Counted from the first letter of the stretch, positions 31,896 to 39,485 are shown. The stretch: DNA of 39,496 nucleotides from CAZLPZ01 sp964607245 (GCA_964607245.1 CAZSIB010000013.1:1-39496), one strand, 5' to 3'. Notes: a model not told the origin generated them from the sequence alone. Numbers and translations are program-made.

Positions 31896-33404
31896 ATGAT
31901 TGATTTTTGTCCGGAACACGCCGGCACCTTACATTTTATTGGCATTGGCGGCATCGGAATGAGCGGTATCGCCGAAGCATTGCATCACTTGGGCTATCAG
32001 GTCCAAGGGTCGGATACGGCTGCCGGATATAATACCAAACGCCTGGAAAAACACGGCATCCGGGTAATGATCGGGCATGACGCGGCGCATATCGATGCGG
32101 CTATCTCTGCTGTGATTGTGTCATCGGCCATTAAAGCCGGGAATCCTGAACTCCTTGAGGCGCGGCGTCGAAAAATTCCGATCGTACGGCGGGCAGATAT
32201 GCTGGCTGAACTCATGCGGCACAAAATGACCATTTCCGTTGCGGGGACACACGGCAAAACAACCACGACCTCCCTTGTGGGTGCCATGCTAGAGGCTGGA
32301 AACATGGACCCCACCATTATCAATGGCGGGATCATTCATGCCTACGGCACCAATACGCGCATGGGCACAGGAGATTGGGTGGTCGTTGAATCGGATGAAA
32401 GCGACGGGTCTTTTACCCGTCTGCCAACAACGGTTGCCGTTGTCACGAATATCGATCCCGAACACATGGAACATTACGGCAGCTTTGATGCGGTACGCAC
32501 GGCCTATCGTGATTTCATCGAAAATATCCCTTTTTATGGGGCGGCTATTCTCTGTGGCGATCACGCGGAAGTGGCTGGCCTTGCCGAGACCATCACAGAC
32601 CGCAAGATTTATACCTATGGGACGCGCGACAACACCGACACCCGGGCCATCAACATCCGCATGAATGGCGATGGAGCGGTTTTCGATGTCGTTTTTTCAA
32701 GCCGTTTAACGGGCAGCGCTCCTGAGATTGTGCCCCATTTACACCTGCCCATGATGGGGCATCACAATGTTCTGAATGCGCTTGTGCCACTGACCCTCGC
32801 GCGTCTTTTTGGGTTTGATGTCGCAACCATGCGCGAGGCGCTTCAGAATTTTCAAGGGGTCAAGCGCCGCTTTACAAAAACCGGTATCGCACAAGGAATC
32901 ACGGTGATTGATGATTACGGCCATCATCCCGTTGAAATCCGCGCCACATTAACCGCGGCACGCCAGGCCGTTTCCCAAACGAACGGCAAGGTCATTGCGG
33001 TTGTTCAACCCCACCGCTATTCCCGCTTATCGTCCCTATTCCCCGAATTTTGTACCGCGTTCGATTCGGCCGATGCCGTGATCGTGACGGATGTCTATGC
33101 CGCTGGAGAGCCAGAGATCGAGGGTATTCACCGCGATGCCTTGGCACAGGGAATCACGCGGCATCTGGAGGGAGCAGCCCATTCATCTCTTCGCCTTTCT
33201 AAAGAGTACGTTTTTTCTCTCGCCACACGGGATACGCCCGAGGCGATGACAGCCGATCTTGCCACCCTATTATGGTCTTTTGCACAGCCCAACGATTTTG
33301 TGATCTGTTTGGGCGCAGGATCGATCACGTCCTGGGCTCATGCCCTGCCCCAGGCGATTGACGCCGTCGCGACAGGGTCCCCAAAAAACGGGACAGATGG
33401 ATAA
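31896..33404 (+). CDS. murC: UDP-MurNAc:L-alanine ligase MurC
   Basis: Adds L-alanine to UDP-MurNAc, the first amino-acid step of the precursor. The 502 residues have the N-terminal IHFIGIGGIGMSG-type motif (LHFIGIGGIGMSGIAEAL), the P-loop VAGTHGKTTTTSLV (about 114-127), ESDESDGSF, NIDPEHMEHYG, DDYGHHPVEIRATL, and VVQPHRYSRL. AAGGGA precedes the ATG. It is the last cell wall gene here; murB, ddl, ftsQ, ftsA and ftsZ, which follow murC in many relatives, are replaced by minus-strand genes. Confidence 0.97.
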   Translation: MIDFCPEHAGTLHFIGIGGIGMSGIAEALHHLGYQVQGSDTAAGYNTKRLEKHGIRVMIGHDAAHIDAAISAVIVSSAIKAGNPELLEARRRKIPIVRRADMLAELMRHKMTISVAGTHGKTTTTSLVGAMLEAGNMDPTIINGGIIHAYGTNTRMGTGDWVVVESDESDGSFTRLPTTVAVVTNIDPEHMEHYGSFDAVRTAYRDFIENIPFYGAAILCGDHAEVAGLAETITDRKIYTYGTRDNTDTRAINIRMNGDGAVFDVVFSSRLTGSAPEIVPHLHLPMMGHHNVLNALVPLTLARLFGFDVATMREALQNFQGVKRRFTKTGIAQGITVIDDYGHHPVEIRATLTAARQAVSQTNGKVIAVVQPHRYSRLSSLFPEFCTAFDSADAVIVTDVYAAGEPEIEGIHRDALAQGITRHLEGAAHSSLRLSKEYVFSLATRDTPEAMTADLATLLWSFAQPNDFVICLGAGSITSWAHALPQAIDAVATGSPKNGTDG

Positions 33405-33430
33405 AAAAAATCCCGGCGGAGGCCGGGATT
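33403..33430 (-). terminator. Terminator of the MarR-like gene (minus strand)
   Basis: AATCCCGGC (33409-33417) pairs perfectly with GCCGGGATT (33422-33430), loop of 4. Read on the minus strand the stem is followed by a T-run (A-run 33403-33410 on plus), so it terminates leftward transcripts. A second perfect 7-base hairpin, AACGTGC with GCACGTT, lies at 33438-33461. Confidence 0.75.
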
Positions 33431-33475
33431 AAGGATCAACGTGCCATCGGGGTAGCACGTTATCTTGGACAAAAC

Positions 33476-33913
33476 TTAACCACGCGCACGCGAGGCCACC
33501 ACTGGCTTTTTCTTTTCACCGGAAAGTCCCGGTAATTTATCGACCGCCACCGATCCTTGCCGTTCCAGCGCCGCGATAATATTCCGAATCGTCGCGACAC
33601 CTTTGGGTGTTAAATACAGCTCCTTGCGCCGCCGTTCTTCGGCCGAAATGCGCATGTCAATCAGTTCATAAGACTGGCCATTCAGACGATAGTCGGACAG
33701 TGCGCCGACGATGCGCGATATCGTTGAAAGTGCAAGCCCGGTGCGTTCCGAAAGTTGGGTGAGCGAAGTACCTTCGTTCATCGTGATATGGATCAGACAG
33801 ATCGCGTAATGAAGCGGCAGTTCCGGATCCACGCGTTGAAGCTGTTGAAGAATGTCCAGAATGAACTGGCTTTGGGCAACGGTCATTTTGGGGGAAGAAG
33901 CTGTCATGGTCAT
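33476..33913 (-). CDS. MarR-like winged-helix transcriptional regulator
   Basis: A 145-residue DNA-binding protein. The helix-turn-helix region is TSLTQLSERTGLALSTISRIVGAL (in parts, about 49-72), followed by a wing region with the MarR-typical basic DMRISAEERRRKELYLTPKGVATI (in parts, about 86-110). N- and C-terminal helices would form the dimer. The C-terminus is Lys/Arg-rich (SGEKKKPVVASRARG). The ligand and targets are unknown; such proteins often repress their own promoter, and the upstream region carries several inverted repeats. No close ribosome binding site is obvious. Transcribed leftward, it ends at a terminator facing the end of murC. Confidence 0.82.
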   Translation of the reverse strand: MTMTASSPKMTVAQSQFILDILQQLQRVDPELPLHYAICLIHITMNEGTSLTQLSERTGLALSTISRIVGALSDYRLNGQSYELIDMRISAEERRRKELYLTPKGVATIRNIIAALERQGSVAVDKLPGLSGEKKKPVVASRARG

Positions 33914-34347
33914 AGATCTTTCGTATGAGAGAGGAGCGCGGCGTGATGATCACCTGCGTGTAGCAAGTATTGATTATCAACTCTTCCCCAAAATGGTCAA
34001 TGGCGAAAATGGGAGAATACCCAAAATCTCGACGAATTTCGACACACGCCGCAAAGCGACGTTTTACACGTAAATAGCAAAGCATAATGATGTCCCCACT
34101 TGTTTGATCAAGGTCGATCTCCCCATAAGATCTTTATCGTTTATCATCCCTTGATTGTATCTTTGTACTACAATCTCTGGTTATTGTAAAGCATTTTTCT
34201 TTAAAATTTTTCACCTAACCAAAAGTATATAATTTGATTACAATGGGTTACGTTATATACATCCAAAAGTATGTATATCTATCAAGAAACTTTTGATTGT
34301 GCATTTTTCTGCCTGCGCGTTGTCCGAGCAAGATTCTGAGCAGGCTC
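33914..34347. promoter_or_regulatory. 434-base gene-free, A/T-rich region with several inverted repeats
   Basis: No gene is seen. It holds GATTGTA/TACAATC (34153-34159 and 34169-34175) with a nested TTGTA-c-TACAA (34163-34173). Further half-sites are ATTGTA (34183) and TTACAAT (34238). A second palindrome is ATATACA/TGTATAT (34255-34261 and 34272-34278), and there is a 10-base direct repeat CCAAAAGTAT (34219 and 34263). It is the only upstream DNA of the MarR-like gene, so it probably contains that promoter and operators. Confidence 0.5.
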
Positions 34348-35316
34348 TTACTCAACCAAACTACGATAGCTTTCGGTCATGGCGGCAATCGCCAGGGGCT
34401 TGGAAATCGCGGGCGCGATGTCGGGCATTTCACCCCCCGACGCGACGGCCAGCATCCGCCCCGCCGCCTTGGCGCAGGCGGTCGCCTGAAAAATCGGGTC
34501 AAACGCCCGCACGGTTTTAAAAAATCCTTCGCACATTGGCAAAATCCCCGAAATCAGCATGGACGGGGGGTCCGCCGGACGGTCATTCGCGGGCAGGCCA
34601 TAACGCCAATCGGTACCGCCCGGGATACCGTAGCGCACGGCCTCCCGCGTCATCACATCGACGACATCGTGAAAGGTTTGCATCCGGGCCTGGTCGCGTC
34701 GCCGAAACGCCCCCGATGTGTTTTGATACCACACAGCCACCTTGTATCCTGAAAGCCCCGAAAGCGCCCCGATGCAATCGGCCATCGACCAATCCTCGGC
34801 CCCCATTTTCAAATCGAGCAGAACATCGCAAAGTTCCTGCGCGGCGACTTCCAGGACCATCGCGCGCGTGGCAAATTCGCACAAAATCCGGAAGGATTCA
34901 TCACGGGGAATATCAATGGTCTCCATCACCAACAGATGATGCTGCACACAATCGACAACCAAATCGGCAAAGGAAAACGCGTCTTCCACATCACGTTTCA
35001 AGACATGCCGCGTTACATCCCGCCCGAGTTCAGACACTTGATCCAGCACATAGGCGGTGGGCAGAAATTGTGTATCAAGCGGATATGTCGCGGGTAACGT
35101 CCCCAGACGCCGCGCGAGTTTACGCACGAGCCCATCGAGTGAGCTATCCGGATGCTCAAATAAAAACGCGGTCTCGACCAACACGCCCGACAAGCTCATC
35201 AGCAAATGAAGGGCATTCACCCCGTCCCGTTTGTCATCCCGGGCGTAATCGCACAAAAGAGAATTCATATCAGCCTGGAGCGCAGCCGATGCAGGGGAAA
35301 GGGTGTCAATCGGCAT
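34348..35316 (-). CDS. Hypothetical protein, 322 residues, all-helical
   Basis: I do not recognise this family. The product is acidic, predicted mainly helical and soluble, without a signal peptide. It has many Leu/Val/Asp-rich amphipathic helices (ALHLLMSLSGVLVETAFLF; DAFSFADLVVDCVQHHLLVM; RAMVLEVAAQELCDVLLDL) and a Pro/Gly-rich loop (GIPGGTDWRYGLPANDRPAD). No enzymatic motif is seen. The ATG at 35316 has only a distant GGAG. The upstream gap (35317-35425) carries DnaA-box-like sequences. Base composition matches the neighbours, so there is no sign of recent transfer. Confidence 0.7.
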   Translation of the reverse strand: MPIDTLSPASAALQADMNSLLCDYARDDKRDGVNALHLLMSLSGVLVETAFLFEHPDSSLDGLVRKLARRLGTLPATYPLDTQFLPTAYVLDQVSELGRDVTRHVLKRDVEDAFSFADLVVDCVQHHLLVMETIDIPRDESFRILCEFATRAMVLEVAAQELCDVLLDLKMGAEDWSMADCIGALSGLSGYKVAVWYQNTSGAFRRRDQARMQTFHDVVDVMTREAVRYGIPGGTDWRYGLPANDRPADPPSMLISGILPMCEGFFKTVRAFDPIFQATACAKAAGRMLAVASGGEMPDIAPAISKPLAIAAMTESYRSLVE

Positions 35317-35356
35317 GAGGGCGCGGAGACTCCAGAAACAAAAAAGAAAGACAAGC

Positions 35357-35423
35357 TGTGGAAAATTCTGTGGATAACCAGAAAATAGGAAAGAGAATCA
35401 GAGAGAATCTGACCTGTGGATAA
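35357..35423 (-). promoter_or_regulatory. DnaA-box cluster with GANTC repeats
   Basis: Two perfect DnaA boxes on the minus strand (TTATCCACA; plus-strand TGTGGATAA at 35369-35377 and 35415-35423) and one near-match (TGTGGAAAA, 35357-35365) lie within 67 bases. Two direct AGAGAATC repeats 10 bases apart (35392-35399, 35402-35409) put GAATC (GANTC) sites between them. The cluster fills the gap between two minus-strand genes. Confidence 0.6.
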
Positions 35424-35425
35424 GT

Positions 35426-35923
35426 TTAGTCAATTTCTTCGCCCGCGTAAACGCCCCAAAAATTCGCCCGAAGCGCCCAGCCTTTAAACCCCGAAATTTT
35501 CACCCGGCACCATTGTCCGCGACAGGTATCAATCGCCACGACGACCCCTTTTTCAAGCCGCGCCACGGGAACGGATTCAGCTTCGGCGGATTTCAAAAGG
35601 ACAACACCGTCCTTGCTTTGAATAATCGCATTGCGATAACCCGAGAGCATCGCGTGATGCACCCACCCGATCGAGCCGTCCACATCCCGAATCTGCCGCC
35701 ATGTGTCATAAATGCGAATAATTTCGACAGGCAACCCACGCTTTCGGTACACCCAACGAATGGGATATTGAAGCGACGGGCCGGTCCGCACGAAAATCTG
35801 ATCACGCCCCAGCGCCGCAAAACGGGGGAGTTGATCCGCCGCAGACTTCTCCCCGGCCCACCCGTCTGGGATATGCCATAGAATGGCAAGGAACAGAATA
35901 AGTAAAAAGTAATAGCGTTTCAT
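35426..35923 (-). CDS. Exported bacterial SH3-domain protein
   Basis: A 165-residue protein. The signal peptide is MKRYYFLLILFLAILWHI to about GWA (residue 23). Two SH3-like modules follow. The first (about 32-95) has FVRTGPSLQYPIRWVYRKRG, LPVEIIRIYDTWRQIRD and GSIGWVHHAMLSG. The second (about 105-160) has VVLLKSAEAESVPVARLEKG, CRGQWCRVKISGFKGWA. This is the COG3807-type SH3 layout, thought to bind peptidoglycan in the periplasm. I chose the ATG at 35923 because it begins the signal peptide; in-frame starts further up (35950) are possible. It is divergent from the YjfB-like gene and shares with it a region containing a CtrA box. Confidence 0.87.
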   Translation of the reverse strand: MKRYYFLLILFLAILWHIPDGWAGEKSAADQLPRFAALGRDQIFVRTGPSLQYPIRWVYRKRGLPVEIIRIYDTWRQIRDVDGSIGWVHHAMLSGYRNAIIQSKDGVVLLKSAEAESVPVARLEKGVVVAIDTCRGQWCRVKISGFKGWALRANFWGVYAGEEID

Positions 35924-35978
35924 GAGAGCGAATGATTGACCTTGACCCATAGACTCAGTCACTATGCAGGGGTTCGGG

Positions 35979-35994
35979 TTAACCAACCCTTAAC
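35979..35994 (+). promoter_or_regulatory. Perfect CtrA box (TTAA-N7-TTAA)
   Basis: TTAACCAACCCTTAAC has two TTAA elements separated by exactly 7 bases, the full CtrA-binding consensus. It lies 59 bases before the YjfB-like motility gene and 56 bases before the divergent SH3 gene. A GACTC (GANTC) site is at 35952-35956. The sequence is the only full CtrA box I found in the window. Confidence 0.75.
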
Positions 35995-36052
35995 CTGTCC
36001 CATGATCTAATAGGGAGTGGTTTTGGATATCCTTTGATAAAGGTTCCTCAAA

Positions 36053-36220
36053 ATGGTCGGATTAGATTCAGCCTTGGGTGCGCAAATGGCCCTTGTTCAA
36101 CAACAGGCCACCATCGGCATGATGAAACAATCAGCCGATGTCCAAAAACAAATGGTCCAAATGTTGACCGAAACCATTACGGCCAGCAACTCCGGCAAGG
36201 CCGTTGATCTCTACGCTTGA
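36053..36220 (+). CDS. YjfB-like putative motility protein, 55 residues
   Basis: A short helical protein that is easy to miss because of its size. The product begins MVGLDSALGAQMALVQQQAT and continues IGMMKQSADVQKQMVQMLTE, ending VDLYA. The pattern (short N-terminal segment, Gln/Met-rich helix with QQQ and MKQSxDxQxQ, L-x-x-M) matches the YjfB_motility family, small proteins associated with flagellar motility but without a known mechanism. The ATG has AAAGG about 9 bases upstream. A CtrA box lies 59 bases upstream, which fits a motility gene in an alphaproteobacterium. Family assignment is by pattern. Confidence 0.75.
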   Translation: MVGLDSALGAQMALVQQQATIGMMKQSADVQKQMVQMLTETITASNSGKAVDLYA

Positions 36221-36235
36221 TCTTCCTGATTTTGT

Positions 36236-37465
36236 CTAGATCAACGGCGTTGGTGCTTTGCCCTTGATCTCGTCTTTTCTCTCCATCCCAGACAACACTT
36301 CTGTTTCCAGCATATCCACAAAGCTCTCAAACATCGGGGTGGAGGGCGCCGATTCAATGGCGAGCACCATCGTGGATAAAGCTTGTCTCAAAACGTGCGT
36401 ATCATGATCATTTCCAAAAGCGGCATAGCGTTCTGACTGATCAACCAGACAGAATGTTCCTTTCAAGAACCCCATTAAATGATCGTCTTCTGCCGTCACC
36501 AAACCGCTGTGACGCAAGGCACTGTCCGCACAAAGGGTATCCCGCAAGGGAATGCATGGCGTTACCGCCCCGTCACGTCCCACGACCACCGCCGCGTGGG
36601 TTAAAAACACGCGGGTGAGCACAACATTATCGATCGCCCGACGCAAGGCACTTAAATCGGCTTGTTCATCACCCAAGACAACAATCTTCTCGCTCTTGAC
36701 CTGACCTGTTTCTTCATTCAACACTTTTTCAATCCGGAAATCACGGGCTTTATATTGGAATAACCGCGCGGGCCGGTTGTTATGTTGCACATTGCGCCCT
36801 GCATCGATGGCCCCAAGAAAACCGTCTAAATCCTGGGCCGGAATCACGGCGGGCTGTTCGGGACGTAATTTTGGAACATAGACCACCAGCGGCCGCATCG
36901 TCACGCGTCCCATGCGGGCCAGGGGACAAACGGCATCGGGATGATCCATCGTCTCATAGGCACGCTGAAGTTGTTCTTTAACGTGGATCAGGGCCAGATC
37001 GCCTTTGGCCTTGCCTTTTTCATTTGGTGAACGCGTGGTGATTAAAAGATCGCATTCTTGTTCTGTGGCCTGATCCATCACCCGACCACCTGTGTCACCC
37101 AGACGAATGTGTTTCACATCGGCAAAGGCCTCTTCAAGAGACGCCGCTTGCACTGCCGCAACGTCATCTTTGATCCCGTCAAGATCAAGACCCAGCGATA
37201 AGGATTTCAGAATCTCCCCCGTCCCTGCCCGACCCGCCCGCGCCCCAATCAAGGGCACCTCCATCCTTTGGGAAATCGCCGCGGCAATCACAAACGCACT
37301 AAGTAACCGGCTTGCCGGTTTTCCAAATTTGTGGGGCAAAACCCCGCGTGTCATGGCAAGTTCGATCAGTTCAGGCCAAGGGTCGGGCGTGCCTGGGAAT
37401 GCGTCGGCCAAATTTTCAGCCATGATCTGATGTCGCGTTTTTATGGCGGCCGCTTTTTTGGGCAT
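36236..37465 (-). CDS. Hypothetical protein, 409 residues
   Basis: I do not recognise this family. The protein is soluble and has no signal peptide. Its N-terminal part is helical (HQIMAENLADAFPGTPDPWPELIE), followed by a Gly/Ala/Arg-rich loop (IGARAGRAGTGEILKSLSLG) and an alpha/beta-looking middle (ECDLLITTRSPNEKGKAKG; LVVYVPKLRPEQ). A segment has a possible beta-sheet core (KIVVLGDEQADLSALRRAID; HAAVVVGRDGAVTPCIPL), and the tail is helical. No catalytic motif can be named. A GAGGGA ribosome binding site precedes the ATG at 37465 and a sigma-70-type promoter is upstream. Its 3' end is 15 bases from the stop of the convergent YjfB-like gene. Confidence 0.72.
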   Translation of the reverse strand: MPKKAAAIKTRHQIMAENLADAFPGTPDPWPELIELAMTRGVLPHKFGKPASRLLSAFVIAAAISQRMEVPLIGARAGRAGTGEILKSLSLGLDLDGIKDDVAAVQAASLEEAFADVKHIRLGDTGGRVMDQATEQECDLLITTRSPNEKGKAKGDLALIHVKEQLQRAYETMDHPDAVCPLARMGRVTMRPLVVYVPKLRPEQPAVIPAQDLDGFLGAIDAGRNVQHNNRPARLFQYKARDFRIEKVLNEETGQVKSEKIVVLGDEQADLSALRRAIDNVVLTRVFLTHAAVVVGRDGAVTPCIPLRDTLCADSALRHSGLVTAEDDHLMGFLKGTFCLVDQSERYAAFGNDHDTHVLRQALSTMVLAIESAPSTPMFESFVDMLETEVLSGMERKDEIKGKAPTPLI

Positions 37466-37501
37466 GTCCGTTCTTCCCTCTCTGATTGTCGTATAAGGGG
37501 G

Positions 37502-37530
37502 ACAATATCAAATTGTTATGACTATATCAA
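37502..37530 (-). promoter_or_regulatory. Putative sigma-70-type promoter for the 409-residue gene
   Basis: On the minus strand, TTGATA (37525-37530) and TATTGT (37502-37507) are separated by 17 bases, 37 bases upstream of the start codon. An overlapping small inverted repeat, ACAAT-atcaa-ATTGT (37502-37516), could be an operator. Confidence 0.45.
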
Positions 37531-37540
37531 GAGGGTTGTT

Positions 37541-38068
37541 CTAGGATTTTTTGACTATCTTGATCAGCTTCTCAACCCGGGCCAAATGCTGATCCAGCGC
37601 CGCCATGGTGCGCGCGAGATCCACGCTTTCATCCTGTTCCCACACCCGCAATGTCGCGAGATAAATCGCCAAAAGTACCGCCGCAAGGAGATGTTCCAAA
37701 AGCCCCGCGGGCTTTTTCGATGCGCTTTCTATGGCCTGAACCATCCGGCGCTCGGCCCCTGGGACCAAGGCCGCGCCTGCGCACGGGGTTTGTTTGACAA
37801 CTTCGAATAAATGCTTGAAGGCCGCACGGTTGGCTTGAAACACATCGATGCGCGCCATCAGGCTGTCAAATAATTCATCGCGTAACGATCCGGTCCGTTC
37901 GCCCGTACCGAATGTCCCCGTGACCTGGCGATCCACCCAACCCATGATACGGCGCAAACGGTCCACCCCGGCGGGCATCGCCAAAACAGTCCGGTCCCCG
38001 CGCGCCAGCGTATCGAGCCAAACGCGCACGGACTCATCGGGATCATTGACTTTACGGGGACGCGGCAT
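37541..38068 (-). CDS. TetR/COQ9-like C-terminal-domain protein without visible HTH
   Basis: A 175-residue helical protein. Its C-terminal half (LLEHLLAAVLLAIYLATLRV, then DESVDLARTMAALDQHLARV) resembles the ligand-binding/dimer region of TetR-family regulators and COQ9-like proteins of alphaproteobacteria. The N-terminal half (SVRVWLDTLARGDRTVLAMP; GVDRLRRIMGWVDRQVTG) shows no recognisable helix-turn-helix. It may be an accessory or lipid-binding protein of the COQ9 type, or a shortened regulator. The start has no clear ribosome binding site, and the gene is divergent from the PfkB-family kinase at 38180. Confidence 0.6.
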   Translation of the reverse strand: MPRPRKVNDPDESVRVWLDTLARGDRTVLAMPAGVDRLRRIMGWVDRQVTGTFGTGERTGSLRDELFDSLMARIDVFQANRAAFKHLFEVVKQTPCAGAALVPGAERRMVQAIESASKKPAGLLEHLLAAVLLAIYLATLRVWEQDESVDLARTMAALDQHLARVEKLIKIVKKS

Positions 38069-38179
38069 CTAAAGTACCATGGGTTTTGAGAGATTGACTG
38101 GATATGCCATAGCAGATCGGCACGCCCCGATCAATTCCACCCGTTACCGTTACCCCTGTCGAGGAGCTACGATTACACC

Positions 38180-39160
38180 ATGTCCGAACCCCGTTATGAC
38201 GTCGTTGGCGTCGGAAATGCCCTGGTCGATGTTTTGGCGCCTTGTGAGGAGGCGTTTATTGCGCATGAACACGCGGCGCACGGCATGGAACGCGGCGCGA
38301 TGTCGCTCATTTCCGAACAACGGGCCGTCGAGCTTTACGCCAAAATGACGAATACGACAGAAATGTCGGGCGGGTCGGCGGCCAATACGATTGCGCATCT
38401 GGCTGCATTATCAGGGCGTGGGGCCTTTATTGGAAAAGTCGCGGATGATCCCTTAGGTGCCGTTTTTATCGATGACCTTCGGCAAATGGGCATTGCGTAC
38501 GACACAACGCCCCTGATCCTGGGGCCACGCACCGGGCGCTGTCTGATCCTTGTCACACCCGATGCGACACGGACCATGAATACATTTTTGGGGGCGGCGA
38601 CTGAACTCCGCGTCGATGATATCGACCCCGAGATCGTGTCCTCCGCTCAAATCACCTTTCTGGAAGGCTATCTTTTTGACCGCCCGAACGCCAAGCAAGC
38701 GTTTTTTGCGGCCGGCGTGATTGCCTCCCAGGCCGGGCACCGCGTGGCGCTCACCCTTTCCGATCTCTTTTGTGTTGAACGGCACCGCGATGATTTCAAA
38801 GACCTCATCGACCAACATATCGATATCCTTTTCGCAAATGAAACCGAAGTTAAATCACTCGCCCAAACCGATGATCTAGATGCCGCACTCTCTTTTCTGA
38901 AAGGAAAATGTGAAGTGGTCGTCGTCACCCTGGGGGCCAAAGGATCCGTCATTTTTTCAGGCGATGATACCTATCACATCGCGCCGATAACCCCGGAACG
39001 CCTGGTCGATACAACGGGTGCCGGCGACGCCTATGCCGCCGGGTTCTTGCGGGGATTTACCCAAGGACTACCTCTGAATGAATGCGGGGCACTGGCCGCC
39101 AAAACCGCCACATCGGTCTTGACCCATATGGGGCCACGCCCGCCGAAACGGGCCGTATAA
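38180..39160 (+). CDS. PfkB-family carbohydrate/adenosine kinase
   Basis: Cytoplasmic ribokinase-fold kinase, 326 residues. N-terminal YDVVGVGNALVDVLAPCEE, substrate-side GGSAANTIAHLAAL (about 62-75), and the PfkB signature DTTGAGDAYAAGFLRGF with catalytic Asp283 in GAGD. The N-terminal motif and length resemble bacterial adenosine kinase-like members, but the substrate (adenosine, fructose or another sugar) cannot be read from the sequence. GAGGAG lies about 13 bases before the ATG. Next to it are an unrelated divergent gene and a small unknown gene, so context gives no substrate clue. Confidence 0.9.
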   Translation: MSEPRYDVVGVGNALVDVLAPCEEAFIAHEHAAHGMERGAMSLISEQRAVELYAKMTNTTEMSGGSAANTIAHLAALSGRGAFIGKVADDPLGAVFIDDLRQMGIAYDTTPLILGPRTGRCLILVTPDATRTMNTFLGAATELRVDDIDPEIVSSAQITFLEGYLFDRPNAKQAFFAAGVIASQAGHRVALTLSDLFCVERHRDDFKDLIDQHIDILFANETEVKSLAQTDDLDAALSFLKGKCEVVVVTLGAKGSVIFSGDDTYHIAPITPERLVDTTGAGDAYAAGFLRGFTQGLPLNECGALAAKTATSVLTHMGPRPPKRAV

Positions 39161-39234
39161 AAACGGCAAAAAAATCTTTTTTATTTTTTATAAAATTGCT
39201 ATAAGTAAGGCAGATAAAAAATAGGGGAGTTTCA

Positions 39235-39465
39235 ATGCCACGCAGCTCATCACAACAAAAACCAACAAATACAGATGATTGGACCTATCATCAGCTGCCT
39301 AGTTTTGAGTGTTCGGCCCCTTCTCGCCTGGCGCGCTTCTTTAACAAGATGGATGGCCGGAATATTCATGTAAACACGCCGGAAGCACGTGAATGGCTTT
39401 TTGCCTGCTTTCAGTATCCCGAACAAATTGAAACTTTTTTGGGGGCTGTACCAGATAACTCGTAA
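39235..39465 (+). CDS. Hypothetical small protein, 76 residues
   Basis: Not a family I recognise. The product has a polar Ser/Gln/Thr/Asn-rich N-terminus (MPRSSSQQKPTNTDDWTYHQ) and a helical, aromatic-rich second half (SRLARFFNKMDGRNIHVNTP; EAREWLFACFQYPEQIETFL). It has two cysteines and no membrane segment. A good GGGGAG ribosome binding site precedes the ATG by 8 bases. The 74-base upstream gap is very A/T-rich and may hold a promoter. It is probably a real gene, given the ribosome binding site, but could be minor. Confidence 0.6.
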   Translation: MPRSSSQQKPTNTDDWTYHQLPSFECSAPSRLARFFNKMDGRNIHVNTPEAREWLFACFQYPEQIETFLGAVPDNS

Positions 39466-39485
39466 AAGTGTTATAAGGTATGGTT

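Noticed and set aside
34100..34347. Small RNA or CRISPR-like repeat array
   Set aside because: The repeats are few, short and differently spaced; there is no regular repeat-spacer pattern and no terminator marking an RNA gene.
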